From Fontisphaera persica (GTDB lineage: Bacteria; Verrucomicrobiota; Verrucomicrobiia; Limisphaerales; Fontisphaeraceae), in contig NZ_CP116615.1 in NCBI RefSeq assembly GCF_024832785.1, positions 1,798,001 to 1,862,000 on the forward strand: a stretch of 64,000 nucleotides of DNA. Reading direction: 5' to 3'. Below are positions 49,809-59,138 of this stretch, piece after piece. Every line of letters begins with the position of its first letter. The stretch's first letter is position 1. The position numbers were made by a program, and so were the translations under genes. The notes beneath the pieces were generated by a model. That model made no database searches and was not told the DNA's origin. It was given only the letters and a program-made list of their open reading frames with translations.

Positions 49809-50825
49809 ATGATTATTGTTCTTAAGCCCAACATCACCCGGCGACAGGAAAACGCAGTCCTCAAAGAAATCCAGAAGCTCGGGTACGAACCCCATGTCAT
49901 GCGCGGGGTGGCGCGGACGGTCATCGGGGCCATCGGCGACGAGCGCACCCATGCCTCGCTGGAAACGCTCACCGCCTGGCCGCAGGTCGAGAGCGTCATG
50001 CCCGTGCAAAAGCGATATAAACTCGTCAGCCGGGAGGCGCACCCATCCAGTTCCACCGTCAAGGTCAGTTCCAATGTCATCCTTGGGGCGCGCAAGTTTC
50101 ACGTGATGGCGGGGCCTTGTTCCGTGGAAAGTGAAAAGCAATTGATGGCCACCGCCAAGGTGGTCAAGCAAGCCGGCGCAACCGTGCTGCGGGGAGGGGC
50201 CTTCAAGCCCCGCACCAGTCCTTACGAATTCCAAGGCCTTGGGGAAAAAGGACTTAAGCTGCTGGCCAAGGCCAGGCAGGAAACCGGCCTCCCCATTGTC
50301 ACCGAGCTGCTCAGCGAGCAGCATGTGGATTTGGTGGCGGAATACGCCGATATTTTACAAATCGGCACACGGAATGCCCAAAACTTCCAACTGCTCATTG
50401 CTGCTGCCCGCACCGGCAAACCGGTGCTGCTCAAACGCGGCTTGTCCATGCGCATCGAGGAGTGGCTGCTGGCGGGCGAGTACATTCTGGCCAACGAAAA
50501 TCCCAACCTAATCTTCTGTGAGCGCGGCATTCGCACTTTTGAAACCTACACCCGCAACACGCTGGACCTCTCCACCATTCCCATCATTAAAAACGAGTCG
50601 CATTGCCCCATTGTCATTGATCCCAGCCAGGGGTGCGGACGAGCGGATTTGGTGATGAGCTTGTGTAAAGGGGCCGTGGCCATGGGAGCTGATGGTTTGC
50701 TGCTCGAAGTGCACCCCAATCCCGCAGAGGCTTGGAGTGACGGGGCGCAGCAGTTGACGTTTGACCACTTCACCCGGCTGATGCGTGAAATCAAGCCCTT
50801 CCTTGCCGCCGCAGGCCGCGACTAA
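49809..50825 (+). CDS. aroF: 3-deoxy-7-phosphoheptulonate (DAHP) synthase, type I-beta with N-terminal regulatory domain
   Basis: A 338-residue enzyme that condenses phosphoenolpyruvate and erythrose 4-phosphate, the first step of the shikimate pathway. Residues 1 to about 70 are a ferredoxin-like domain (MIIVLKPNITRRQENAVLK) as in the Thermotoga-type enzyme, where it serves feedback control by Tyr or Phe. The catalytic barrel has MAGPCSVES, RGGAFKPRTSPYEFQG, LQIGTRNAQNF, LLKRG and PIVIDPSQGCGR motifs with the PEP- and metal-binding residues. It is preceded by an aromatic attenuator, so both transcription and enzyme activity are likely controlled by end products. No other shikimate gene is adjacent; trpB lies about 6 kb downstream. 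Confidence 0.95.
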   Translation: MIIVLKPNITRRQENAVLKEIQKLGYEPHVMRGVARTVIGAIGDERTHASLETLTAWPQVESVMPVQKRYKLVSREAHPSSSTVKVSSNVILGARKFHVMAGPCSVESEKQLMATAKVVKQAGATVLRGGAFKPRTSPYEFQGLGEKGLKLLAKARQETGLPIVTELLSEQHVDLVAEYADILQIGTRNAQNFQLLIAAARTGKPVLLKRGLSMRIEEWLLAGEYILANENPNLIFCERGIRTFETYTRNTLDLSTIPIIKNESHCPIVIDPSQGCGRADLVMSLCKGAVAMGADGLLLEVHPNPAEAWSDGAQQLTFDHFTRLMREIKPFLAAAGRD

Positions 50826-50852
50826 GCGAGATGCTGCGACTAAGAGAGGGGC

Positions 50853-51455
50853 TTAACGCTCGCCCCGGGGGGCTGGCTTGCCGCCCTGAGGAGGAGGCGG
50901 AGGTGCAGGGGGAGGTCCCGCCGGCGGTTTGCCTCCGGGAGGCTGGGGTGGAGCACCCCACGGTGGCGGGCCGGATGGATGTTTTTGGCCATCAGGCGGC
51001 GCCCCGGGTCCACCCGGTCCCGGCGGCTTTCCCCGATCCTCCTTGTCCCCGCCCCAACGGCGGCCTTGCTCCCAACGCGGCGGCCGAGGCTTGATGAGTT
51101 CTTCAAATTTCTTTTGCTGCTCAGGTTCAAGCACCGCCAGGATGTTTTCTTTAAGCAGGTATAATTCCTCCTGGAGGGGTTCTTTGAGCATTTCCCATAG
51201 GAAATCCGTGCGTTGCCGGCTGGTGCGAACGGCGGCGGCAATTTTTTCAGACTGCTGGGGTGTCAAGGCCAGCTCCTTTTTCATCACCTCCAGAAAATCT
51301 GGCCGATGAATGAACCAAGGGCTTGGGGCGTTGGTCTGATTGCGGGCAGCGGGCAGGCTGGGCAGGGAACGTGCTTTCCACACCACCACCCCGCCCGTCA
51401 AAACCCCGGCCACAAAGATGACCGCTGCGGCTAAAATGACCTTCCAGGTTTTCAC
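50853..51455 (-). CDS. Spy/CpxP-like periplasmic protein with Pro/Gly-rich tail
   Basis: A 200-residue protein with an N-terminal membrane anchor or signal (about 5-27, VILAAAVIFVAGVLTGGVVVW). Residues 50-120 form the helical hairpin of the CpxP/Spy/heavy-metal-resistance type (LALTPQQSEKIAAAVRTSRQ, VLEPEQQKKFEELI). From about 122 it becomes a Pro/Gly-rich disordered tail. It starts with GTG in a GTGA overlap with the anti-sigma gene, as third gene of an ECF sigma cassette. In this arrangement the periplasmic protein probably senses envelope stress or metal; that role is inference from related cassettes. Confidence 0.75.
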   Translation of the reverse strand: MKTWKVILAAAVIFVAGVLTGGVVVWKARSLPSLPAARNQTNAPSPWFIHRPDFLEVMKKELALTPQQSEKIAAAVRTSRQRTDFLWEMLKEPLQEELYLLKENILAVLEPEQQKKFEELIKPRPPRWEQGRRWGGDKEDRGKPPGPGGPGAPPDGQKHPSGPPPWGAPPQPPGGKPPAGPPPAPPPPPQGGKPAPRGER

Positions 51456-51754
51456 CGGCTGTCGCCAATCTCGTTCAGCCCGGCGTACACAAGGCTCTCA
51501 AAATCATCCGCATACGTGCCCGACATGGGCTTGGAGGGAGGAGTGAGCGCCCACAATCCGGCCAGCAGAGTGACCAGCAGGCTGGAAACGGCCGCCCGCC
51601 ACAACCATTGGGACCACAAGGCCAGCGGCTCGACCTGCGGCCTTTGTTTCAGGCGAGCCAGCACACGTTGCTCAAAGGCATACGGCACCTGGTCACCCGG
51701 CGGATGGCTGCGGGCGGCGGCGAGCAGTTTCTTTTCCAGTGCCTCGTACTTCAT
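51452..51754 (-). CDS. Putative anti-sigma factor, single membrane segment
   Basis: A 100-residue protein with a cytoplasmic N-terminal part (YEALEKKLLAAARS, then YAFEQRVLARLKQRP), one membrane helix (about 48-68) and a short outside tail. There is no zinc-type HxxxCxxC anti-sigma motif. The assignment rests on position: it directly follows the ECF sigma gene and overlaps the Spy-like gene. Such short membrane proteins are common in these cassettes. Confidence 0.6.
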   Translation of the reverse strand: MKYEALEKKLLAAARSHPPGDQVPYAFEQRVLARLKQRPQVEPLALWSQWLWRAAVSSLLVTLLAGLWALTPPSKPMSGTYADDFESLVYAGLNEIGDSR

Positions 51755-51816
51755 AAGCCTGCCAAACTTTCAGACGGCAAGCCCCGGACAAAAGTTACAG
51801 GGCATTTTTAGCGTGC

Positions 51817-52392
51817 TCAATAATATTTGTCACGCGCCATTCTTTCCAGAACTTTCCGCATCTCCCGGCGCGCCCGGAAAGCCCGGACTTTAACCAAAGA
51901 GACGGACCATCCGGTCAATTGGGCGATTTCCTTGACGGGCCGCTCTTCGATTTCCAACAGGGTAATAATCAACCGAGCCGCCGGGGAAAGTTGTTCCAAC
52001 ACTTTGTCTATCAACTCTTTAGCCGCTTGCGCCCCACTGTCAGCGCCGGCCGGGTCCTGGTTGAACCGCTCAAGCCAGTCCTCCTGGTCCTCCGTGATTT
52101 CCGTGAGGGCCACTTCGCGGTTGCGTTGATGTTCACGCAGAAAATCGTAGCAAACGCGGACGGTCAACCGCATCAACCAATGCTCGAAAGGCGCCTCTCC
52201 GCGAAAGCTGGACAATTTTTGATACGCCCGCAGCCAAACCTCCTGGGCAATGTCTTCCACCTCACTTTCTTTGCGGGCGTAGCGGCGGGCGGTGGCGAAG
52301 ACGCGCGGGCTGTAGCGGGCCACCAAAGGCGCGAAACTGTCGGTGTCTCCCTTCAACACCGCGGCAATGAGTTCCGCGTCGCTCCGTTCCAT
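51817..52392 (-). CDS. RNA polymerase ECF sigma factor
   Basis: A 191-residue sigma70-family factor with region 2 (FAPLVARYSPRVFATARRYA, EDIAQEVWLRAYQKLSSFRG) and region 4 (LSPAARLIITLLEIEERPVK, then IAQLTGWSVSLVKVRAFRAR) separated by an acidic linker. The start ATG at 52392 fits the family start MERSDAELI; a longer frame adds 17 residues. It heads a three-gene cassette with an anti-sigma candidate and a Spy-like protein. Confidence 0.92.
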   Translation of the reverse strand: MERSDAELIAAVLKGDTDSFAPLVARYSPRVFATARRYARKESEVEDIAQEVWLRAYQKLSSFRGEAPFEHWLMRLTVRVCYDFLREHQRNREVALTEITEDQEDWLERFNQDPAGADSGAQAAKELIDKVLEQLSPAARLIITLLEIEERPVKEIAQLTGWSVSLVKVRAFRARREMRKVLERMARDKYY

Positions 52393-52475
52393 GCCCAGAT
52401 AATGTGCGGTGATGAAGGTAAAGCAATTAGGACCTAAAAGCAATCATGGCCCCGCAGGCGTGTACGAAGAAGGGG

Positions 52476-55037
52476 CTAGCGCGACAAGCGCACCCGATAA
52501 AACCGGCAGGGCAGCCTTGAACTTTCCGGGTCTGATATTTCAACCCAACCCCCAAGAGCGTTGGTTGCGGTTAATTCCTGCCAGGTTTGAAGGTCGCTGG
52601 ACCCTTCCAATACCACTTCCGTTCCCGCCACCGCACTCAACTTGAGACTGAGCCCCCCTTCCGATTTGAGCCGGGCCTCCATCAGGGCGGGCGCACCGAT
52701 AACGTATGCGCCAGCCGGGGCGGACCACGGTGAGACCCCTGAGCGGTTTCGGGCACGCACGCGATAATAAACACGGGTGTTTGGCAGGGGCGCTTCGTCC
52801 AGAAATTCCAGCATATCCGCCTCCGCGCTGCCAATGGTCTGCCACTGTCGGCGGTCAGTGGAGCGTTGCACCTCAAACTCCTCCTCGTTGTCCGCGTCAT
52901 CCTGCCAGCGAAGGGTGACTGCTCCAGGCACCAGCCGCAGAGCCTCCAAAGCCGCCGGCGCAGCCGGTATGCCTCCCACCGGATAAACCGCCCCCATGGG
53001 CGCACCGTCGCGGCCGGCCGCGAGCAAAGGTGAGTTGGTGGCCAGGCGGTAATTATGGCGGGCAGCATTCACAAAAAGTGGGTCTTGGGATACATTGCCT
53101 GCGCCCGGCCAGTTGGTGTTTTGGAAATCGGAATACTCCGCCTCCAAACTTGAGCCGTTGAGCAACGACACTGCGGCGACCTGAAGATTCCAAAAGATAT
53201 TGTTCCAGGAACTGGTAATGGCCCCGCCGCCGGTGGGCGCATTGGTATTGGCTTTGTTATAATTGCGGATGCCATAATCCGCCGCAGCCACGGTCGTTTG
53301 ATAAACGGCCGCCAGCGAGCTGTCTTTGACCGAAATGCCACTCTCGACGTTGTAAATCACGCAATTGCTGACAGTCACCTCCACATACGCCCCCATGCTG
53401 ACCCCTTTGTCCACAAAATCGTGCAGGAGGCAATCGGCCACCAACACTCCCCGCGAAGGTTCCGTGGGCGAGTACTCGCCCAAATCCAGGGCGTCCGTAT
53501 TGTAAATGGTGCCTCGCCGCACCGTTGTGCGCCGGATTTGCGAACCGGGCCGCGCACCGTCGAAATCAATGCCGTCGCCGCTGTAATCCAGATACTCCAA
53601 CAAACAATCCTCAAGGGTGACATGACTCAGGCGGAGCAGCAATTCGTGATAGCGGGCAATGTGGCAGCGGCGCAGGACGATGGTCACCTCCTTGGGCGTA
53701 CCCACGGTTTGAATAATGGGCGGACTGGAACCATGGTAGTCATGCAGGAAACAATCTTCCAACAACCCCTGCGCCCCATCCCGCAAATCCACGTAACCAC
53801 CTAGCATATCAAGATGTTGCAGATGCAAACTGGTATTGGTGCCGGCCAGCGCAATGCCCCCCCAGTTGGTATTGCTGCCATCGGCTGGCAACCACAGAAT
53901 AGGCTGGTCCTCCGTGCCATTCGCCCGCAACACAACGTTGGTGCCACGCAGCACCACATTGGCCTCGGCCAGCACCACCACCCCGGGTTCAAGGGTTAAA
54001 GACCCATTGGGGGGGATTACCACCCCATTGGTCAATCGCACAACACTTCCCGCACGCCAAATCGTATTGGAAGCCAAAGTTCCTCCCGTCAATGTTTCCG
54101 CCGTCCGCAAAATAACCAGACGATTGGTTTCTCCCAAGATGTGGCCTGTCCCGTCGGTGACCTGCACCGACAGGCGGTTAACCACCGGTGACAAGGGCAC
54201 GGAAACCTGCCACATTTCAGGGACGGACGGCCCGGCGAATTCCTCCCCTTGAATCACCACCCAACGGGCCCCGGGAAGCTGTTGTTGCCCCCTGACCGTC
54301 AGCCCGCGTGTGCCCACGATGCTGAAAAAGGCCCCATGCACTTCGCTGCTGGAGGGCGGGTCCAGCCGTAATTCAGCAATGATGTGCATGTCCGAGCTGC
54401 CAAGGCTTTGATTGACCGCAATAATGGCCAGCACGTGCTCTCCCGGCGCCAGGCGGTCGCCCACCGGCCCCACCGTAAAAGTCTCAGCCGGGTTGGTAGG
54501 GGGATTGCAACAGGACGCCTCATGGCTGCGGCCTCCCGTGGTGGCGGTATGCAAGACGGCCGTACCCGCTGCATTGGTCAAATTGGCGCGGGCGATTTCC
54601 ACCCCATCCAAATAGGCGACAAACCCATCGTCATAATCCACCACCAAACGCAATATGGCCGCCGGGTCCAGGGGCTCGGTCACCTGAAAAGTGCGCCGCA
54701 AATAGAGCGTGGAACAAATGTTGGCCACGTTGACGGTGGTGTTTTCTCCCGCAATACCGGCATCGCCAAAGCCAAAACCTCCCCTGGCGACTGTCCAAGT
54801 GGCATCAAGCTGGCTATCCCCCAACGTCGTCCAGTTGGCTTGAGGCGCATTAGTGCCCAAACGGTAGTGCCATGCATCATCGTGTGCGACCAGTACCCGC
54901 GAGGCCGGCGTCGGCAAACCCCACTGAACCGAAAACAAACCGTTGGAAACTTGCGCGGGCAAAACACCGGCCATAATCCACATCCCAACAAGTAACCACG
55001 CCCAGCCGGAGCAAGCCTCTGCATTTCTGCGTTGCAT
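52476..55037 (-). CDS. Large secreted beta-helix protein with fibronectin-type and C-terminal modules
   Basis: A protein of about 853 residues. A signal peptide (WAWLLVGMWIMAGVLPAQ) is followed by a beta-sandwich domain (about 50-225) containing LRLVVDYDDGFVAYLDGVEI, a lectin- or CBM-like pattern. Residues about 320-690 show repeated short hydrophobic strands typical of a right-handed parallel beta-helix (for example LEDCLLEYLDYSGDGIDFDG, VSNCVIYNVESGISVKDSS). Then comes a fibronectin III-like part (RWQDDADNEEEFEVQRSTDR) and a final module with GSSDLQTWQELTA, the verrucomicrobial secreted-protein type. No pectate-lyase catalytic residues are certain. It probably acts outside the cell on polysaccharide or as a surface structure. 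Confidence 0.75.
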   Translation of the reverse strand: MQRRNAEACSGWAWLLVGMWIMAGVLPAQVSNGLFSVQWGLPTPASRVLVAHDDAWHYRLGTNAPQANWTTLGDSQLDATWTVARGGFGFGDAGIAGENTTVNVANICSTLYLRRTFQVTEPLDPAAILRLVVDYDDGFVAYLDGVEIARANLTNAAGTAVLHTATTGGRSHEASCCNPPTNPAETFTVGPVGDRLAPGEHVLAIIAVNQSLGSSDMHIIAELRLDPPSSSEVHGAFFSIVGTRGLTVRGQQQLPGARWVVIQGEEFAGPSVPEMWQVSVPLSPVVNRLSVQVTDGTGHILGETNRLVILRTAETLTGGTLASNTIWRAGSVVRLTNGVVIPPNGSLTLEPGVVVLAEANVVLRGTNVVLRANGTEDQPILWLPADGSNTNWGGIALAGTNTSLHLQHLDMLGGYVDLRDGAQGLLEDCFLHDYHGSSPPIIQTVGTPKEVTIVLRRCHIARYHELLLRLSHVTLEDCLLEYLDYSGDGIDFDGARPGSQIRRTTVRRGTIYNTDALDLGEYSPTEPSRGVLVADCLLHDFVDKGVSMGAYVEVTVSNCVIYNVESGISVKDSSLAAVYQTTVAAADYGIRNYNKANTNAPTGGGAITSSWNNIFWNLQVAAVSLLNGSSLEAEYSDFQNTNWPGAGNVSQDPLFVNAARHNYRLATNSPLLAAGRDGAPMGAVYPVGGIPAAPAALEALRLVPGAVTLRWQDDADNEEEFEVQRSTDRRQWQTIGSAEADMLEFLDEAPLPNTRVYYRVRARNRSGVSPWSAPAGAYVIGAPALMEARLKSEGGLSLKLSAVAGTEVVLEGSSDLQTWQELTATNALGGWVEISDPESSRLPCRFYRVRLSR

Positions 55038-55101
55038 ACTTGTCATACTATCGTCGCAAATGGCCAGCATGGCAATCGCCAAAGACCAGCACATGGGACC
55101 A

Positions 55102-55232
55102 GCGGGTAACGCCCGCGTTCAAACGCGGTTGGGGGGACTGTCCCCCGCCAGTCCCTGCGTCGGGTGTGACACTTGCGCTGTGTTACAAGTCACTTCAATG
55201 TGCTCCCTTGCACAAGCCTCTCAGGCTTGCGC
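55102..55232. repeat. Cluster of perfect hairpins between divergent genes
   Basis: Five or more short inverted repeats lie in a row: GCGGG/CCCGC (55102-55116), CCGCGTT/AACGCGG (55113-55128), GGGGGA/TCCCCC (55132-55146) with the competing GGGACTG/CAGTCCC (55134-55155), CTTG/CAAG (55172-55189) and CAAGCCT/AGGCTTG (55213-55229). Overlapping arms allow alternative folds. No T-run follows. The region separates the beta-helix gene from the divergent MFS gene; function unknown. Confidence 0.65.
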
Positions 55233-55263
55233 TTTGGACGGTCTGGCCTAAACTTTCACTTTA

Positions 55264-56586
55264 ATGGAACGTCATTCCTGGCATCGCCGGAACACCCCGG
55301 GGATGGGGATCATTTTTTTAACGGTCTTCATGGACCTGGTGGGATTCGGCATTGTACTGCCATTGTTGCCCATTTATGGGCAAAAATTGCAGGCCAGCGA
55401 GGTCATGATCGGGGTGATCATGGCCAGTTATTCGCTGATGCAGTTTCTATTCGTCCCCGTATGGGGACGGCTGTCGGATCGTATTGGCCGCCGCCCCGTG
55501 CTGCTGGGAAGCACCGCCTGCGCCGCTTTGTCTTATGCCGCCTTTGGCGTAGCCTCCACTCTGCAGGGGCCGGCCGCCATTGCGCTGCTCCTCGGCTCCC
55601 GCGTCATTGCCGGGATTTGTGGCGCGAACATCGCCGTCGCCCAGGCCTATATTGCTGACATCACCCCTCCCAACGAACGCTCCCGCCGTATGGGGCTGAT
55701 TGGCATGGCGTTTGGCTTGGGCTTCATTTTTGGACCGGCTTTGGGCGCTGTAAGTTTGAAACTTTTTGGCCATGCCGGGCCGGGATGGCTGGCGGCGGCA
55801 CTGTGTTTGTCCAATTTTCTCTTTGCTTTTTTCATGTTGCCGGAAAGCCGCCATGCGCCGGATGCAGTGACGCCGCGTCCCCGATGGGAACAATGGCGGC
55901 ATACCATGAAACATCCGCAAATCGGTCTGCTGGTGCTGGTGTTCTTTTTCGCGACCTTCTGTTTCACCTGCTATGAGACCACGCTGGGGCTGCTGGTCAG
56001 CCGTAATTTTCGGCTCGACCCGGCCACTGCCCGGGATGCCGAAGTGGTCAGCATTCTATTTGCCTTTGGCGGCGTGATTGGGGCCGTGGTACAGGGCGGT
56101 CTAATTGGCCGGCTGGTGCGCCGTTTTGGGGAATCGCGGATTATCGCCATCAGTCTGTTCATTGTGGGTTTCAGCCTGCTGCCACTGCCCTTCATCCGAG
56201 GTCATACCGAATTGAGTTTTCGCGCGTTGTTTGCGCCAGGAGGAAGTGATTGGTGGCTGTTGCTGGCTGCCATTGGCGCGCTATCCATTGGCGCCAGCTT
56301 GACCAGACCCCCTTTGTTTGGGCTGATTTCGGCCATGACCGATGCCCACGAGCAAGGCGCCACGCTGGGGGTGGCCCAAAGTATGGGCAGCCTTGCCCGC
56401 ATTGCCGGTCCGGTTTTTGCGGGGGTTTATTACGCATTGCACCCTGCCCTGCCCTACCTGGTGGGTGCTGGGCTTTCCCTGCTCACCGGCCTGGTGACCT
56501 GGTGGCTGCTGTGCCGCCGCCTGCCCCGCCCCTCCGCTGCCTCCGCCGCCGTGGCGGTGGCCCCACCCGGCACACCAACCGCCTGA
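55264..56586 (+). CDS. Major facilitator superfamily transporter, TetA-like
   Basis: A 440-residue membrane protein with 12 predicted helices. The first half has the DHA1-type motifs [18 protein letters not shown] in helix 1, the loop 2-3 motif [14 protein letters not shown] and the helix 5 motif [12 protein letters not shown]. This places it with tetracycline/multidrug-type proton antiporters, but the substrate cannot be inferred. It has a short Pro/Ala-rich C-terminal tail. The gene stands alone between divergent beta-helix and trpB genes on the same strand, 64 bases before trpB. Confidence 0.88.
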   Translation: MERHSWHRRNTPGMGIIFLTVFMDLVGFGIVLPLLPIYGQKLQASEVMIGVIMASYSLMQFLFVPVWGRLSDRIGRRPVLLGSTACAALSYAAFGVASTLQGPAAIALLLGSRVIAGICGANIAVAQAYIADITPPNERSRRMGLIGMAFGLGFIFGPALGAVSLKLFGHAGPGWLAAALCLSNFLFAFFMLPESRHAPDAVTPRPRWEQWRHTMKHPQIGLLVLVFFFATFCFTCYETTLGLLVSRNFRLDPATARDAEVVSILFAFGGVIGAVVQGGLIGRLVRRFGESRIIAISLFIVGFSLLPLPFIRGHTELSFRALFAPGGSDWWLLLAAIGALSIGASLTRPPLFGLISAMTDAHEQGATLGVAQSMGSLARIAGPVFAGVYYALHPALPYLVGAGLSLLTGLVTWWLLCRRLPRPSAASAAVAVAPPGTPTA

Positions 56587-56650
56587 GGCGCATTCGTCCG
56601 CCCCCAGAATTGCATTTTCCATCATCACCCCTTTGCCCTACATTAATCCC

Positions 56651-57859
56651 ATGAACAATAACGCCTCAGTGGCGGTCGGCGCACCCGACATCGAAGGGCA
56701 CTTTGGCCCCTATGGCGGACGATTTGTGCCGGAGACCTTGATGCACCCGTTGCGGGAGCTGGAAGAGGAATACTTCCGTGCCCAACAGGACCCGGCATTT
56801 CAAGACGAACTCCAGTATTACCTGCGGGAATTTTGCGGCCGTCCGACGCCTCTCTACCATGCGGAACGTCTCACCCGCGAGCTGGGCGGCGCCAAAATCT
56901 ACCTGAAACGCGAGGATTTGCTGCACACCGGAGCGCACAAAATCAATAATGCGCTTGGCCAGGTGCTGCTGGCCCGCCGCATGGGCAAACGCCGGGTCAT
57001 CGCTGAAACCGGCGCCGGCCAGCACGGCGTCGCCACTGCCACCGTCGCCGCCATGTTCGGGCTGGAATGTGTGGTGTACATGGGCGAAACCGATTGCGAG
57101 CGCCAGAAACTCAACGTGTTCCGCATGAAAATGCTGGGCGCCCAGGTGGTGCCGGTGACCGCCGGACAGCGCACCCTCAAAGAAGCCATCAACGAAGCCA
57201 TGCGCGACTGGGTCACCAATGTCCGGCACACCCATTACATTCTGGGCACTGCTTACGGGGCACACCCGTACCCCGTCATGGTGCGTAACTTTCAGCGCGT
57301 CATCGGCGATGAAGCCCGCCGCCAAATCTTGGAAAAAGAAGAACGACTGCCCGATTTGCTGATTGCATGTGTCGGCGGCGGCTCCAATGCCATCGGCTTG
57401 TTTTATCCGTTTCTGGCTGACGCCTCCGTGCGCATGCTGGGTGTGGAAGCCGGCGGCGAGGGCATCCAGCCCGGCAAACATGCCGCTCGTTTCCAGGGAG
57501 GCTCCCTGGGCGTCCTCCAGGGCACCCGCTCCTATGTCTTGCAGGACGAATACGGCCAAATCGAACTCACCCATAGCGTTTCGGCAGGGTTGGACTACGC
57601 CGCCGTGGGGCCTGAACATGCCTGGCTCCGGGACCAGGGCCGCGTGGAATACACTTACGCTACCGACACAGAGGCACTCGACGCCTTCCTGCGCCTGGCG
57701 CGGCTGGAGGGCATCATACCGGCGCTGGAAAGCGCGCATGCCATTGCCGCCGCCATCCAGCGTGCCCCCACCCTGGACAAGGACAAAATCATCCTCATCA
57801 ACCTTTCAGGCCGGGGCGATAAAGACGTGGCGCAGGCTGCCGAAAAAATCGCCTTGTAA
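56651..57859 (+). CDS. trpB: Tryptophan synthase beta chain
   Basis: A 402-residue PLP enzyme that joins indole and serine to give tryptophan. The PLP lysine is in [13 protein letters not shown], the glycine-rich phosphate loop is GGGSNAIG, and [14 protein letters not shown] and [20 protein letters not shown], cited in part, are typical of TrpB1. The start ATG at 56651 gives [13 protein letters not shown]; a TTG 18 bases earlier is less likely. trpA does not follow; the next gene is tRNA-Phe, so the trp genes are not clustered as in enterobacteria. No attenuator is seen in front of it. Confidence 0.96.
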   Translation: MNNNASVAVGAPDIEGHFGPYGGRFVPETLMHPLRELEEEYFRAQQDPAFQDELQYYLREFCGRPTPLYHAERLTRELGGAKIYLKREDLLHTGAHKINNALGQVLLARRMGKRRVIAETGAGQHGVATATVAAMFGLECVVYMGETDCERQKLNVFRMKMLGAQVVPVTAGQRTLKEAINEAMRDWVTNVRHTHYILGTAYGAHPYPVMVRNFQRVIGDEARRQILEKEERLPDLLIACVGGGSNAIGLFYPFLADASVRMLGVEAGGEGIQPGKHAARFQGGSLGVLQGTRSYVLQDEYGQIELTHSVSAGLDYAAVGPEHAWLRDQGRVEYTYATDTEALDAFLRLARLEGIIPALESAHAIAAAIQRAPTLDKDKIILINLSGRGDKDVAQAAEKIAL

Positions 57860-57983
57860 TACCGGAAAACGCCTTGGGCCCTAGACGAAAAGAAACTTCA
57901 CGCAAGACAGCGAATTTTCCTGCTTGCAATAGGCTCGCTCGTCATGCACTTTGATGCCCGCGCTGACGCGCACCCTCGGCGGT

Positions 57984-58059
<76 letters not shown>

Positions 58060-58214
58060 AAATCACAACATCCCCGGTAGTTACACGCATTTTCTGCATA
58101 TCCAAGCCCCCCTTTCCCACCCCACCTGCGAGCCCATTGCGCCTTGGCCATGCTAACAAGCCTTTGAAAGCCGGGGATTTCCTGATGATTAATTACCGCT
58201 CGTTTTCCTTGCCT

Positions 58215-59072
58215 TTAGTGGCTGGCGTAAAGGCGGACAAAGTTTTCAATCAGGGCCGCCGCCTGCGGTGCCACGCGCTTGCCAGTTTCCAAAACCTCGT
58301 GGTGGGAAAGCGGCTCTTTGTTGCGGCCGGCAGCCAAATTGGTAATACAGGCCAGGGCAGCCACTTTCAGGCCACATTGCCGGGCCACAATGGTTTCCGG
58401 CACGGTGCTCATGCCTACCGCATCGGCGCCCAGCAGGCCAAAGGCGCGTATTTCCGCCGGCGTCTCGAAGCTGGGGCCGCTCACCGCCAGGAATACGCCG
58501 TGGTGCAGCCGGATTTGAGCCTGGTCCGCAGCTTCCTGCAGCAGACGGCGCAATGAGCGGTTGTAGGCATCGGTCATGTCAATGAACCGGCGCCGCCCCG
58601 GAGCCACCGCACCGCGCAACGGATTCTCACCCATGAAATTGATGTGGTCTGTGACACACATAAAATCACCGGGACGATAACTGCTGTTAATGCCGCCGGC
58701 GGCATTGGTCAGCAGGATGGATTTAATGCCCAACTCCGCAAGCACGCGGATGGGAAAGGTGATGTCGCCCATCGTTTTCCCTTCATAATAATGGGAGCGC
58801 CCGCCCAGCAACACCACGGGGATTTTTTCAACGCTGCCCAGCACAAATTTGCCCAAATGCCCCGGCACATCTGGCATGGCAAAGCCCGGCAGTGAGGCAT
58901 AGGGAATCTCCAGGACCACCGTGCAACTGGCCAAAAGATGTTGAAAGCCGCTGCCCAACTGGATGGCCAGGGTGGGCCGTAATTTGGAGCGGCGGAGAAT
59001 GCTCGCCGCCACTTCCGCAGCGGCAGTGGGCGTGGCCCGGCTTTTGAAACTGACTGGCACTTCGCGGTTCAT
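58215..59072 (-). CDS. Purine nucleoside phosphorylase
   Basis: A 285-residue trimeric-type (PNP/MTAP family) phosphorylase that splits purine nucleosides with phosphate to base and ribose 1-phosphate. Seen are IQLGSGFQH, the phosphate-binding GGRSHYYEG, the substrate loop NAAGGINSSY and the C-terminal SGPSFETPAEIRAFGLLGAD followed by GMSTVPETIVAR and TNLAAG. The ATG at 59072 gives MNREVPVSFKSR; an upstream in-frame start adds 12 unsupported residues. It is divergent from the ThiF-type gene. Confidence 0.93.
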   Translation of the reverse strand: MNREVPVSFKSRATPTAAAEVAASILRRSKLRPTLAIQLGSGFQHLLASCTVVLEIPYASLPGFAMPDVPGHLGKFVLGSVEKIPVVLLGGRSHYYEGKTMGDITFPIRVLAELGIKSILLTNAAGGINSSYRPGDFMCVTDHINFMGENPLRGAVAPGRRRFIDMTDAYNRSLRRLLQEAADQAQIRLHHGVFLAVSGPSFETPAEIRAFGLLGADAVGMSTVPETIVARQCGLKVAALACITNLAAGRNKEPLSHHEVLETGKRVAPQAAALIENFVRLYASH

Positions 59073-59138
59073 GGTGTGTGTCGAGTGTCCACTTGCAAAT
59101 GCGGCCATCTGACGTAAGGTTTCCCCGTCCTTACGACG

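Noticed and set aside
49676-49828. An ATG-initiated frame running through the attenuator into the DAHP synthase start
   Set aside because: It would read through the terminator stem, overlaps the real gene's start and has no family; the GTG leader with its aromatic codons explains the region better.
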